Below are positions 20,225-28,713 of a stretch of 64,000 bases of DNA, in pieces. The number at the start of each line of letters is the position of its first letter. The stretch's first letter is position 1. The stretch covers positions 248,001-312,000 of the forward strand of contig NZ_JAGEKP010000003.1 of NCBI RefSeq assembly GCF_017565305.1, in the 5' to 3' direction. The position numbers and the translations under genes were made by a program. The notes beneath the pieces are model-generated. The model saw only the letters and a program-made list of their open reading frames with translations, made no database searches and was not told where the DNA came from. This stretch comes from Leifsonia sp. TF02-11. Its GTDB lineage: Bacteria; Actinomycetota; Actinomycetes; Actinomycetales; Microbacteriaceae.

Positions 20225-21112
20225 TTAGTCCACGGCCTTCACGGCGTGGCCACCGAACTGGTTGCGGAGGGCCGCGACGGCCTTCATCGCCGGCGAGTCC
20301 TCCTGGCGCGACACGAAGCGGGCGAAGATCGACGCGCTGATCGTCGGAACGGGAACGGCGTTGTTCAACGCCTCCTCCACCGTCCACCGGCCCTCGCCCG
20401 AGTCCTGCACGAAGCCCTCGATGTGCTCGAACTCCGGATCCTGCTCGAGGGCGCGGACGAGGAGGTCGAGAAGCCACGACCGCACGACCGTGCCGCGCTG
20501 CCATGCCTTGAACGTGCCGGTGACGTCTTTGATGATGTCTTTGCGGGTGTCGAGCAGCTCGTAGCCCTCGGCGTATGCCTGCATCAGCGCGTACTCGATG
20601 CCGTTGTGCACCATCTTGGCGTAATGCCCGGCGCCGACCTCGCCGACGTGCACGAAGCCTTCATCGCGCGGGCCCTCGGGACGCAGAGCGTCGAAGACCG
20701 GCATGACCCGCTCGACCTGCTCCTTGGAGCCGCCGACCATCAGGCCGTAACCGTTCTCGAGTCCCCAGATGCCGCCAGAGACGCCGGCATCCATGAAGTC
20801 GATGCCCTTGGGCGCGAGCAGCTCGGCGTGCTTGAAGTCCTCGGTGAACTTGGAGTTGCCGCCGTCGATGACCAGGTCGCCCTTCTCGAGCAGCGGCTCG
20901 AGGTCGGCGATCACGCCGTCGGTGATCTCGCCGGCCGGCACCATCACCCAGACGGTGCGCGGGGCGGGGAGCGCCGCGACGAGATCGGCCAGGGTCGCGA
21001 CGTCGGACACCTCTGCGTTGGTGTCGTAGCCGGTGACCTCGATGCCCTTCTTCTCCAGGCGGGCACGCATGTTGTTGCCCATGCGTCCGAGACCGATGAG
21101 GCCGATGTGCAT
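20225..21112 (-). CDS. gnd: 6-phosphogluconate dehydrogenase, decarboxylating (short type)
   Basis: This is a 295-residue enzyme of the pentose phosphate pathway, converting 6-phosphogluconate to ribulose 5-phosphate. The Rossmann motif GLIGLGRMGNNM at the N terminus, the substrate-loop DAGVSGGIWG and the catalytic KMVHNGIEYALMQAYAEG block are all present. At ~300 residues it is the short GntZ/YqeC-type. Placement between dnaN and recF is typical of many actinobacteria. It is separated from dnaN by 36 bp and from recF by 6 bp, so one operon dnaN-gnd-recF-DUF721 is likely. Confidence 0.95.
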   Translation of the reverse strand: MHIGLIGLGRMGNNMRARLEKKGIEVTGYDTNAEVSDVATLADLVAALPAPRTVWVMVPAGEITDGVIADLEPLLEKGDLVIDGGNSKFTEDFKHAELLAPKGIDFMDAGVSGGIWGLENGYGLMVGGSKEQVERVMPVFDALRPEGPRDEGFVHVGEVGAGHYAKMVHNGIEYALMQAYAEGYELLDTRKDIIKDVTGTFKAWQRGTVVRSWLLDLLVRALEQDPEFEHIEGFVQDSGEGRWTVEEALNNAVPVPTISASIFARFVSRQEDSPAMKAVAALRNQFGGHAVKAVD

Positions 21113-21148
21113 GATTGTCCTTCTTCTCTCGTGGAGCGGGACCGGGTC

Positions 21149-22294
21149 TCAGCGCAGCAGCAGGTTGGGCTGCAGCAGGTACTTGTACGAGTCCGAACCG
21201 GACTGGTCCTTCGACGTCTGGCTCGTGATGAGCACCGGACCCGGCTTGTTGGGGTTCTCGGTCTTGGTGAAGGAGATGCGCACGAATTCCGAGTGCACGG
21301 CACCGAGACCATCGAGCAGGAACTGCGGCTTCAACGAAACCACCGTCTCCTGGCCAGTGAGGAGAGCGTCGATGCTCTCGGATGCTTGAGCCTGCTCCGA
21401 GCCGATCGCTTCCAGCGTCAGCCCGTCTGCAGTGAAGGTGTAGCGGAGCGCGGCCTCCCGCTCGAGCACGAGGGCGACTCGGCGCGTCGCTTCGATCAGC
21501 TCGGCGGTGTTGACGACCGCGTAGTTGTCGACCTGCTCGGGGAAGAGCCGGCGCACGGGCGGGAAGTTGCCCTTGATCAGCAGGGAGGTCACGGTCTTCT
21601 TGTCGGCCGTGAACGCGATGAGCTCACGGTCGTCGCGGTTCGTGATCGCGATGGACACGGTGCCGGAGTGACCGAAGGTCTTGCCGATCTCGGTGAGAGT
21701 GCGTGCAGGAACGAGGGCGGTCTGCGCTTCGCCGGACGTCGTCCCGTTGTCCCAGTCGATCTCCCGGACGGCGACGCGGTAGCGATCGGTCGCGACGAGT
21801 CCGAGTGTGTTGTCGCCGACCTCCAGCTGCACACCGGTGATCACCGGTGTCACGTCGTCACGGGATGCGGCGACGCCGACCTGGGCGACGGCTTCGGCGA
21901 ACTCCTCCGCGGGAACGAGCCCCGCCTCGCCGGAGACCTGCGGAATGCTGGGGTATTCCTCGACGGGCATGGAGAGCAGTGTGAAGTTCGCCGATCCCGC
22001 GCGCACGACGATCTTGGATTCCTCCGTCGAGAACTGCACGGGTGCGTTCGGAAGCTTGGCGGCGATCTCGGCCAGGAGGCGACCCGAGACGAGGACACGG
22101 CCGGGCTCCTCGACCTCTGCCGCGATCTCCGTCTGCGCGGAGACCTCGTAATCGAAGGATGAGAGCTGGAGTCCGCTGTCGGTGGTCTCGATCAGCACAC
22201 CGCTCAGGATGGGGAGGGTCGTGCGCTGTGGAAGAAGCTTCACGGCGAAGGACACGGCCTCACTGAAGACATCCCGATTGGCTTGGAACTTCAC
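21149..22294 (-). CDS. dnaN: DNA polymerase III beta sliding clamp
   Basis: This 381-residue ring clamp tethers the replicative polymerase. The GTG at 22294 gives MKFQANRDVFSEAVSFAVKLL, the family N terminus, and is preceded by an AGGGGAGA SD. An earlier in-frame start at 22336 would add 14 unlikely residues. Three clamp domains of ~125 residues are recognisable, ending GPVLITSQTSKDQ...YKYLLQPNLLLR. It is separated from dnaA by the oriC region. Confidence 0.98.
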   Translation of the reverse strand: MKFQANRDVFSEAVSFAVKLLPQRTTLPILSGVLIETTDSGLQLSSFDYEVSAQTEIAAEVEEPGRVLVSGRLLAEIAAKLPNAPVQFSTEESKIVVRAGSANFTLLSMPVEEYPSIPQVSGEAGLVPAEEFAEAVAQVGVAASRDDVTPVITGVQLEVGDNTLGLVATDRYRVAVREIDWDNGTTSGEAQTALVPARTLTEIGKTFGHSGTVSIAITNRDDRELIAFTADKKTVTSLLIKGNFPPVRRLFPEQVDNYAVVNTAELIEATRRVALVLEREAALRYTFTADGLTLEAIGSEQAQASESIDALLTGQETVVSLKPQFLLDGLGAVHSEFVRISFTKTENPNKPGPVLITSQTSKDQSGSDSYKYLLQPNLLLR

Positions 22295-22720
22295 GAAGTC
22301 TCCCCTGGCTCTGCGCTCGGATACGGAACGACACAAATCCTAGCGCTTGGCCTTTGGCGGCGAAGTTGTCATTCGGTCGAGCGCTTGAGGTTGTCGGCCG
22401 GCCTTAACTCAGAAGAGTTAATCATTAATGGTGTTAACCGCTGTGGAAAATGTGGATAACTCGGTGGATACCAGGAAATCAGCGGGAACTACAGCCTCGT
22501 GAGTTGTTGATGACCCGTGGAATCCGGGTGTTGACAGCTCGGGCGGCGGCAACCGCCTCGGGCGGCTTTTCACAGCGACGGGCCGTCCGTCCCCATTAAT
22601 CGATCGACTTTCCGGAACTTCTCCACAAGTTATCCCCAGGTGTTAATAACGAACTCTCCCCACTCTGGGGATCAATCTGTGGATAACTCTCCGAGGCGCG
22701 ACGGCGTGGCGCGCTGCGGG
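22295..22720. other. oriC: Chromosomal replication origin (dnaA-dnaN intergenic region)
   Basis: This 426-bp gene-free, comparatively AT-rich region carries clustered DnaA boxes: TGTGGAAAA (22442-22450), TGTGGATAA (22451-22459), a weaker GGTGGATAC (22463-22471), TTATCCCCA (22630-22638) and TGTGGATAA (22678-22686). Two AT-rich unwinding candidates flank them: the run around GAGTTAATCATTAATGGTGT (22416-22435) and GTGTTAATAACG (22640-22651). The gap also holds the dnaN promoter and 5' region. Position between dnaA and dnaN matches the oriC of other actinobacteria. It is not experimentally shown here. Confidence 0.9.
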
Positions 22721-24145
22721 CTACTTTCCGTAGCGGTGGTTCTGCTTGATCCGGCTGGTGAGCTCCGTCACCTGGTTGTAGATCGAGCGACGCTCCTTCA
22801 TGAGCTCGCTGATCTTCTTGTTCGCGTACATGACCGTCGTGTGGTCGCGACCGCCGAACAACTGTCCGATCTTCGGAAGCGAGAGGTTGGTCAGCTCTCG
22901 GCAGAGGTACATCGCGATCTGCCGCGCGGTGGCGACGGCCTGTGAGCGACTGGAGCCGTAGAGGTCGTCGACGCTGAGTTTGAAGTACTCGGCTGTGTTG
23001 GTGATGATGTCGGTCGGCGCGATCACATTGTCGTCGTCGAGCGTGATGAGGTCTTTCAGCACCGTCTGCACGAGCGGCATGTCGACCGGCGTGCGGTTGA
23101 GGCTGGCGAAGGCGGTGACGCGGATCAGGGTGCCCTCGAGCTCGCGGATGTTGCTGGAGACCTTGGAGGCCATGAACTCCAGGATGTCGTCCGGAACCAG
23201 GATCTTCTCGCTCTGCGCTTTCTTGCGCAGGATCGCGATGCGGGTCTCCAGGTCGGGGACCTGGACGTCGGTGATGAGGCCCCATTCGAACCGCGAGCGC
23301 ATCCGGTCCTCGAAGCCCGTGAGGTGCTTCGGGGGCAGATCGCTCGTGATCACGACCTGCTTGTTGTGGTCGTGGAGGGTGTTGAACGTGTGGAAGAAGG
23401 CCTCCTGCGTCTCGACCGCCCGCTGGAGGAACTGGATGTCGTCGATCAGGAGGATGTCGATGTTGCGGTAGCGGGCCTGGAAGGAGGAACCGCGGTTGTT
23501 GGCGATCGAGTTGATGAAGTCGTTCGTGAACTCCTCGCTCGACACGTACCTGACGCGGATTCCGGGGTAGAGGCTCATCGCATAGTGGCCGATGGCGTGC
23601 AGGAGGTGAGTCTTGCCCAGACCGGAGTCGCCGTAGATGAAGAGCGGGTTGTATGCCTTCGCCGGCGCCTCCGCGACGGCGACGGCGGCCGCGTGTGCGA
23701 ATCGGTTGGACTGGCCGATGACGAAATTGTCGAAGCTGTACTTGGAGTTGAGCCGGGTGTCCCCGTTGCGGGGAGGGGCGGTGATCTCGGTGGGGGGCGC
23801 AACCATCGGCGCGACGGCGTCGAGATATGGGGCCGGCTCCGGCTCGGCCGGGCCGGCCATCGACTCCTGCTGGATCTCCGGGTTGACGACGATGGCGAAC
23901 GTGTTCACCTCGAGCGTCTGGTCGAGGGCGCCGATCGCGTTGAGGAGCGGGACCCGGCTGCGCTGCTCGATCATGCCCCGGGTGAACTCGTTGGGCACCT
24001 CGAGGTAGAACGTGCCGGCCATGATGCCCTTGGGCTCGACCAGGCTGAGGAAACCGTGAAGCTGAGGGGTGATGCGGTCGTCCGTCTCGAGCTTGTCGAG
24101 CACGTTCTGCCATGCCGCAGAAATGGACTCTTCGCCGCCTGCCAT
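22721..24145 (-). CDS. dnaA: Chromosomal replication initiator DnaA
   Basis: This is a 474-residue AAA+ initiator. Domain I (about 1-85) is followed by a short Pro/Ala-rich domain II (about 90-130). Domain III holds Walker A GDSGLGKTH (172-180) and Walker B ILLIDDIQF (231-239). The C-terminal DNA-binding domain IV carries the signature GGRDHTTVMYANKKI. The actinobacterial domain II is usually longer, so this protein is on the compact side. The ATG at 24145 gives the family N terminus (AAWQNVLDKLETD). The upstream region contains more DnaA boxes, implying autoregulation. Confidence 0.98.
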   Translation of the reverse strand: MAGGEESISAAWQNVLDKLETDDRITPQLHGFLSLVEPKGIMAGTFYLEVPNEFTRGMIEQRSRVPLLNAIGALDQTLEVNTFAIVVNPEIQQESMAGPAEPEPAPYLDAVAPMVAPPTEITAPPRNGDTRLNSKYSFDNFVIGQSNRFAHAAAVAVAEAPAKAYNPLFIYGDSGLGKTHLLHAIGHYAMSLYPGIRVRYVSSEEFTNDFINSIANNRGSSFQARYRNIDILLIDDIQFLQRAVETQEAFFHTFNTLHDHNKQVVITSDLPPKHLTGFEDRMRSRFEWGLITDVQVPDLETRIAILRKKAQSEKILVPDDILEFMASKVSSNIRELEGTLIRVTAFASLNRTPVDMPLVQTVLKDLITLDDDNVIAPTDIITNTAEYFKLSVDDLYGSSRSQAVATARQIAMYLCRELTNLSLPKIGQLFGGRDHTTVMYANKKISELMKERRSIYNQVTELTSRIKQNHRYGK

Positions 24146-24258
24146 CGTTCCCCGTCTTCAAATCGTGGATGCCGTCGGCCCGGCGTGAGACGAGTCGTCC
24201 CCCGTGTGACTCACGTCGGGCTGGCGGCAAGGGATGCCGCCGTGGGGTATTCACAGAG

Positions 24259-24352
24259 TTATCCACCGCTGTGTGTGCAATACCGTAGCGATCTCCGGCC
24301 GCTTTTGGGACGGGCTGGGGATAACTTTCGACCTCACGGTAACTTGTCCACA
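24259..24352. promoter_or_regulatory. DnaA boxes upstream of dnaA
   Basis: The 440-bp gap between dnaA and rpmH holds TTATCCACC (24259-24267), TGGGGATAA (24316-24324, reverse) and TTGTCCACA (24344-24352). These sit 110-210 bp upstream of the dnaA start, where DnaA could repress its own gene or extend the origin. Apart from these and the rpmH promoter, the gap has no coding sign. Confidence 0.7.
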
Positions 24353-24448
24353 GGTGGGGATCAAATTCGATTGGCGGAATACTCCGGCGCGTCGCCGGCG
24401 TGCTTCCTGCTAATCCCGTGCATAATCAAGGGTTTCGGGACGTTCGGT

Positions 24449-24477
24449 TTGACCTCGGTCGGCCCAGGACGTAGTTT
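24449..24477 (+). promoter_or_regulatory. rpmH promoter (-35/-10)
   Basis: TTGACC (24449-24454) and TAGTTT (24472-24477) are separated by exactly 17 bp, a good vegetative promoter reading toward rpmH. A CAGCCG/CGGCTG hairpin (24492-24506) lies in the 5' leader. The leader to the rpmH ATG is about 100 bases. Confidence 0.6.
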
Positions 24478-24585
24478 TAATCAGTTGACTTCAGCCGTTT
24501 CGGCTGCCCAGAAACTTTCCTGGCCTCCCCGTGCTGGCCTTATTCATCAGCACCGGCCTGTGAAGAGACCACCACGGAGATTGAT

Positions 24586-24723
24586 ATGAGCAAGAGAACG
24601 TTCCAGCCGAACAACCGCAAGCGCGCCAAGACCCACGGCTTCCGCCTCCGCATGCGCACGCGTGCCGGTCGCGCCATCCTGTCGGCTCGTCGCGCCAAGG
24701 GCCGCGAGAAGCTCTCGGCCTGA
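24586..24723 (+). CDS. rpmH: 50S ribosomal protein L34
   Basis: A 45-residue highly basic protein, [20 protein letters not shown] onward, ending GREKLSA; it matches L34 along its full length. It is a component of the large ribosomal subunit near the 23S rRNA 5' domain. The ATG at 24586 is preceded by a CACGGAGA SD. It is the first gene of the classical rpmH-rnpA-yidD-yidC-jag-rsmG set. Confidence 0.97.
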   Translation: MSKRTFQPNNRKRAKTHGFRLRMRTRAGRAILSARRAKGREKLSA

Positions 24724-24746
24724 TCCTTCCCGGATAGGCGCGGCGC

Positions 24747-25163
24747 GTGCTCGCGAAACCTCATCGCATCACGCGGGGCGCGGACTATCGGGCGACCGTG
24801 CGACGGGGTGCGCGCTTCACTGGAGCGAACACCGTCGCCTACGTTCGTCTGAACCGCGACTCCGACGTGGTGCGATTCGGCTTCATCGTGAGCAAGTCCG
24901 TGGGGAACGCGGTGGTTCGCAACCGAGTGCGGCGGCGGCTCAAGGCAGCTGCCTACGAGGTGCTGCCACGCTTCCAGTCCACTGCGTCGGCGGGGCCCGG
25001 TATCGACATCGTCATCCGGGCATTGCCAGCATCCGCCCAAGTCAGGTGGGCTACCCTGCACGAAGAGGTATCGGGTGCCGCAGACCGGTTCCTCCGCCGT
25101 CACACCACCAGTTCACGCGAAACCCGTCGAAGCGTCACCACCGAAGGCAACGTCCGTCCATGA
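24747..25163 (+). CDS. rnpA: Ribonuclease P protein component
   Basis: This is the 138-residue protein subunit of RNase P, which assists the catalytic RNA in trimming tRNA 5' leaders. The RNR motif block is clear: GFIVSKSVGNAVVRNRVRRR (about 48-67). The start is GTG (MLAKPHRITRGADY). The C-terminal ~25 residues (RRHTTSSRETRRSVTTEG) are a basic extension. Its stop overlaps the yidD start (ATGA), so the two are translationally coupled. Confidence 0.95.
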   Translation: MLAKPHRITRGADYRATVRRGARFTGANTVAYVRLNRDSDVVRFGFIVSKSVGNAVVRNRVRRRLKAAAYEVLPRFQSTASAGPGIDIVIRALPASAQVRWATLHEEVSGAADRFLRRHTTSSRETRRSVTTEGNVRP

Positions 25164-25471
25164 ACACCGCGATCGCAGCTGTGCTCCTCCTTCCGAGGAA
25201 CGCCGCCGTGCTCGTGCTCCGGGCGTATCGAGCGGTGATCTCCCCGCTTTACGGTGACGTGTGCCGGTACTACCCGTCGTGCTCCGCTTATGCGCTCCAG
25301 GCCATCCAGGAGCACGGTGTGATAGTCGGAAGTGTTCTCGGCATTCGCAGGATCATCCGCTGCCACCCGTGGGCGGCGGGCGGGGTCGATGACGTCCCCC
25401 TCAAGAAGAAGCGCCGTTACCGGGTCACCCCGTTCGGATTCGTCGTCGCGACAAGCCAGGGAAAGGCCTAG
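25160..25471 (+). CDS. yidD: Membrane protein insertion efficiency factor YidD
   Basis: This 103-residue membrane-associated protein helps YidC-dependent insertion. The family core is complete: RAYRAVISPLYGDVCRYYPS followed by CSAYALQAIQEHG and RIIRCHPWAAGGVDDVP, with the conserved cysteines. The ATG at 25160 overlaps the rnpA stop. A C-terminal basic tail (KKKRRYRVTPFGFVVATSQ) extends past the core. It lies 9 bp upstream of yidC. Confidence 0.95.
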   Translation: MNTAIAAVLLLPRNAAVLVLRAYRAVISPLYGDVCRYYPSCSAYALQAIQEHGVIVGSVLGIRRIIRCHPWAAGGVDDVPLKKKRRYRVTPFGFVVATSQGKA

Positions 25472-25480
25472 CAACCAGAC

Positions 25481-26449
25481 ATGGACATCATCGGTACGAT
25501 CCTCTGGCCCATCAAGTGGGTCGTGGAGCTCATCCTCGTGGCGTGGCACTGGCTGCTCACGGCGATCGGCATGGACCCCGCGGCCGGTATCACCTGGGTG
25601 CTGGCGATCGTCGGTCTGACCGTCGTCGTGCGTGCTGCGCTCATCCCGATCTTCGTGCGGCAGATCAAGAACCAGCGACGGATGCTGGAGATCGCACCAC
25701 AGCTCAAGAAGATCCAGGACAAGTACAAGGGCAAGAAGGATCAGTTCTCTCGCGAGGCGATGTCGCGCGAGACGATGGAGCTCTACAAGAAGACGGGCAC
25801 GAACCCGCTGAGCTCGTGCCTCCCGCTGCTGCTGCAGATGCCGGTGTTCTTCTCGCTGTTCCAGGTGCTGAACGGTGCCCAGAGCGGTAAGGCCGGCGTC
25901 GGCCCGCTCAACGCCACGCTCGCTCAGCAGTTCGGCAATGCGACGCTCTTCGGCGTCGCCCCGCTGCACCAGAGCTTCCAGGGCGCGATGAACCACAACC
26001 CGCCGCAGGTGGCGGTCATGGTGATCGCCGCGGTGATGGTCGTCCTGATGACCGGATCGCAGTTCCTCACGCAGCTGCAGATCGTCTCGAAGAACATGTC
26101 GCCGGAGACCAAGGCGAGCCCGCAGTTCAAGCAGCAGCGGATCCTCCTGTACCTCCTCCCCTTCGTGTTCCTGTTCTCCGGCTTCGCCTTCCCGCTCGGT
26201 GTCATGTTCTACTGGCTCACCTCGAACATCTGGACGATGGGCCAGCAGTTCCTGGTCATCCGCAACATGCCGACGCCGGGCTCTGACGCCGCGAAGGCTC
26301 GCGAGGCTCGCCTCGCCCGCAAGGGCAAGCTGGTGCAGGATGGCGCCGTTGTTCTGACGGTGGAAGAGGCGCCCCAACAGAAGACCACGACGCAGCGCGT
26401 TCAGCCGGTGAACAAGAACCGTGCGAAGAAGCAGGCCGGAAAGAAGTAG
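25481..26449 (+). CDS. yidC: Membrane protein insertase YidC/Oxa1
   Basis: This 322-residue insertase places membrane proteins with or without Sec. It has five predicted membrane helices. The first ends at the conserved ITWVLAIVGLTVVVRAALIP, whose arginine lies in the hydrophilic groove. The cytoplasmic coiled loop QLKKIQDKYKGKKDQFSREA and the helix SCLPLLLQMPVFFSLFQVL are typical. The C terminus is basic (KTTTQRVQPVNKNRAKKQAG), as needed for ribosome binding. There is no large periplasmic P1 domain, as in Gram-positives. Confidence 0.97.
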   Translation: MDIIGTILWPIKWVVELILVAWHWLLTAIGMDPAAGITWVLAIVGLTVVVRAALIPIFVRQIKNQRRMLEIAPQLKKIQDKYKGKKDQFSREAMSRETMELYKKTGTNPLSSCLPLLLQMPVFFSLFQVLNGAQSGKAGVGPLNATLAQQFGNATLFGVAPLHQSFQGAMNHNPPQVAVMVIAAVMVVLMTGSQFLTQLQIVSKNMSPETKASPQFKQQRILLYLLPFVFLFSGFAFPLGVMFYWLTSNIWTMGQQFLVIRNMPTPGSDAAKAREARLARKGKLVQDGAVVLTVEEAPQQKTTTQRVQPVNKNRAKKQAGKK

Positions 26450-26454
26450 GGACC

Positions 26455-27012
26455 ATGACCGACGTGCAGACCGATCTCACCCCCTCGGACGAGGAAGCCG
26501 TCCACTCCCCCGCTGAAGACGCGGACGCCGCGGAGGCCCACACGCCCGCATCGGGCGGCGATCTCGACCGCGAAGGCGACATCGCCGCAGACTATATCGA
26601 GGAGCTCCTCGACATCGCCGACATCGACGGTGACATCGACATCGACACCCGCAACGGTCGCGCCTACATCTCGGTGAACGCAGATGAGGGTACTAACCTG
26701 CGTCTGCTCTCCAAGCCGGACACGGTCACGGCCCTCCAGGAGCTGACGCGTCTTGCTGTTCAGAACCAGACGGGTGAGTTCTCACGGTTGATCCTGGACA
26801 TTGCCGGCTCGCGTGATGCGCGACAGGCCGAGCTGGCGACGCTCGTCGACCGCGCGATCGCACGCATCGAGGAGGGCGCTGCTGAGGCGGCGCTTCCGCC
26901 GATGTCGTCGTATGAGCGCAAGCTGGTCCACGACATCGTGTCCGAGCGCGGCTACGTTTCCAACTCGCGCGGCGAGGGACGTGACCGTCACACGGTCATC
27001 ACCGCCGCGTAG
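26455..27012 (+). CDS. jag: Jag/KhpB-type RNA-binding protein (KH-R3H)
   Basis: This 185-residue cytoplasmic RNA-binding protein is the KhpB/Jag homologue conserved after yidC. The N-terminal ~45 residues are acidic and low in complexity. A KH-like domain follows (about 46-125), then an R3H domain (about 130-180) with SSYERKLVHDIVSERGYVSN and the RxxxH spacing. The Jag-N domain of firmicutes is absent, as usual in actinobacteria. Five bases separate it from yidC. The last base of its stop codon is the first base of a parS site. Confidence 0.93.
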   Translation: MTDVQTDLTPSDEEAVHSPAEDADAAEAHTPASGGDLDREGDIAADYIEELLDIADIDGDIDIDTRNGRAYISVNADEGTNLRLLSKPDTVTALQELTRLAVQNQTGEFSRLILDIAGSRDARQAELATLVDRAIARIEEGAAEAALPPMSSYERKLVHDIVSERGYVSNSRGEGRDRHTVITAA

Positions 27013-27025
27013 TTTCACGTGAAAC
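27012..27025. promoter_or_regulatory. parS: parS site 1
   Basis: GTTTCACGTGAAAC is the perfect palindromic ParB binding core. It exactly fills the jag-rsmG gap: its first base is the last base of the jag stop, and rsmG starts one base after it. Confidence 0.95.
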
Positions 27026-27026
27026 G

Positions 27027-27653
27027 GTGACTGAATCCGTCGAGGCCGAGCCGTCGGTCGCATCCGTTCTGTTCGGCGAGCGACTCGATGTCGCCCGCGC
27101 GTTCACAGCAAATCTCGTCGACCAGGGCGAAGAGCGTGGATTGATCGGCCCTCTCGAGCTTCCACGTATCTGGACGCGACACATTCTGTGCGCCATCGTC
27201 GCTCCACTGCTGCGGCCGGGAGTCGTCGGAGATGTCGGCAGCGGCGCCGGACTCCCTGGGCTGGTCCTCGCGATCGCTCGCCCGGACGTTGAATTCGTTC
27301 TGATCGAGCCGATGGAGCGACGCGTAGCGTGGCTCAACGAGCAGGTCGCGGAGCTAGGACTCTCGAACACCACCGTTCTGCGTGACCGTGCGGAAGACGT
27401 GCGTCTGAGCGACCGTCTGGATCAGGTCACCGCTCGAGCGGTCAGCGCATTCCGGAAGCTGATTCCCTTAACCGCTCCCCTGCTGCGTGACGGCGGCGAG
27501 CTGGTTTTGATGAAGGGTGCCGGCGCCGCGGCGGAGGTCGACGCAGCGACGAAGGAGCTGCGCAAGTTCTCCGTGCACGATGTCGAGGTCCTGACGCTCG
27601 GCGAGGGAGTGTTGGACGACGTCACTCGAGTGATTCGTGCGACGGTCCGCTGA
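27027..27653 (+). CDS. rsmG: 16S rRNA (guanine-527 N7) methyltransferase
   Basis: This is a 208-residue SAM-dependent methyltransferase that modifies 16S rRNA; loss gives low-level streptomycin resistance in other bacteria. The SAM motif is GDVGSGAGLPGLVLAIARPD, followed by LIEPMERRVAWL and the later VTARAVSAFRKL block. The start is a GTG one base after parS site 1, with no usual SD, so translation may depend on coupling with jag. It is the last gene of the rpmH cluster before the parAB operon. Confidence 0.94.
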   Translation: MTESVEAEPSVASVLFGERLDVARAFTANLVDQGEERGLIGPLELPRIWTRHILCAIVAPLLRPGVVGDVGSGAGLPGLVLAIARPDVEFVLIEPMERRVAWLNEQVAELGLSNTTVLRDRAEDVRLSDRLDQVTARAVSAFRKLIPLTAPLLRDGGELVLMKGAGAAAEVDAATKELRKFSVHDVEVLTLGEGVLDDVTRVIRATVR

Positions 27654-27788
27654 GTAATCGAGGGGTTTTCCACAGCTCCGCGATGCTGGACGGGTCGGTC
27701 AGACATGCAAGCTAGAGTTGATGAATGGTGCTTGAAGCGCCCTTGTTCTAGTACCGCGGCCAGGCCGTGCACCGAATCAAGCGACGAG

Positions 27789-27802
27789 GTTTCACGTGAA
27801 AC
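27789..27802. promoter_or_regulatory. parS: parS site 2 (contains the parA start codon)
   Basis: Perfect GTTTCACGTGAAAC. The proposed parA start codon GTG (27796-27798) lies inside this palindrome, so ParB bound here would sit on the parA translation start region of the DNA. Confidence 0.95.
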
Positions 27803-28713
27803 AACCTGATCAGGACGCTCCCTCCGAGGTGGGTGAAGCATCCTTCGATGGGTCGACTCCCCTGGCCCGGGAGATCCAGGATCTGGCAAGGAGGAGACAA
27901 GCCATCGCTTCGACCACTCTTCCGCTCCCGTCTAGAACGCGGATCTTCACTATCTCCAATCAGAAGGGTGGGGTCGGCAAGACGACGACCGTCGTCAACC
28001 TCGCCGCCGCCCTGGCGAAGTCCGGTGCACGCGTGCTCGCGATCGACCTCGATCCGCAAGGGAACGCGTCGACGGCGTTGAGTGTCGAGCATCGTGAGGG
28101 CACTCCGAGCGTCTATGACGTGATCGTCAACGACAAGGAGCTCGAGGAGGTCATCCAGAAGAGCCCCGAGTTCGATGGGCTGTTCGTCATCCCCGCGACC
28201 ATCGACCTTGCCGGCGCGGAAATCGAGCTGGTCTCGATGGTGGCACGAGAGCAGCGGCTTTCTCGGGCGCTCGGACGATTCCTGGACGAGTTCGACATCG
28301 ACTACGTGCTCATCGACTGTCCGCCATCGCTCGGATTGCTCACCATCAACGCCTTTGTCGCGGCAACCGAGGTCCTCATTCCGATCCAGTGCGAGTACTA
28401 CGCACTTGAGGGCCTGAGCCAGCTTCTCAAGAACATCCAGCTCATTGAGCGCCACCTCAATCCCAAGCTAACGGTGTCGACCATCCTGCTCACCATGTAC
28501 GACTCGCGGACGAATCTCGCCCACCAGGTGGCGGAGGACGTTCGGGCACACTTCCCGGATGAGGTGCTGGACACCATCATTCCGCGCTCCGTTCGGATCT
28601 CCGAAGCGCCGAGCTACGGTCAGAGCGTCATCAGCTATGACGCCAACTCGTCAGGGTCGCTCTCATACCTCGAAGCGGCCGCAGAAATCGCACGAAGAGG
28701 AGTACCCCGCTAA
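27796..28713 (+). CDS. parA: Chromosome-partitioning ATPase ParA
   Basis: This 305-residue Walker-type ATPase drives origin segregation with ParB. The deviant Walker A is ISNQKGGVGKTTTVVNLAAA (about 54-73). Walker A' follows at LAIDLDPQGNAST and the switch at YVLIDCPPSLG. An N-terminal ~50-residue variable region precedes it. The GTG at 27796 has no good SD; an in-frame GTG near 27829 is the alternative. The last base of its stop codon is the A of the parB ATG (taATG). The 142-bp gap upstream contains one weak DnaA-like TTTTCCACA near 27665. Confidence 0.95.
   Translation: MKQPDQDAPSEVGEASFDGSTPLAREIQDLARRRQAIASTTLPLPSRTRIFTISNQKGGVGKTTTVVNLAAALAKSGARVLAIDLDPQGNASTALSVEHREGTPSVYDVIVNDKELEEVIQKSPEFDGLFVIPATIDLAGAEIELVSMVAREQRLSRALGRFLDEFDIDYVLIDCPPSLGLLTINAFVAATEVLIPIQCEYYALEGLSQLLKNIQLIERHLNPKLTVSTILLTMYDSRTNLAHQVAEDVRAHFPDEVLDTIIPRSVRISEAPSYGQSVISYDANSSGSLSYLEAAAEIARRGVPR

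Noticed and set aside
22596-24266. 556-codon - strand frame over dnaA
   Set aside because: It is an out-of-frame shadow of dnaA; the true frame has all AAA+ and DNA-binding motifs.
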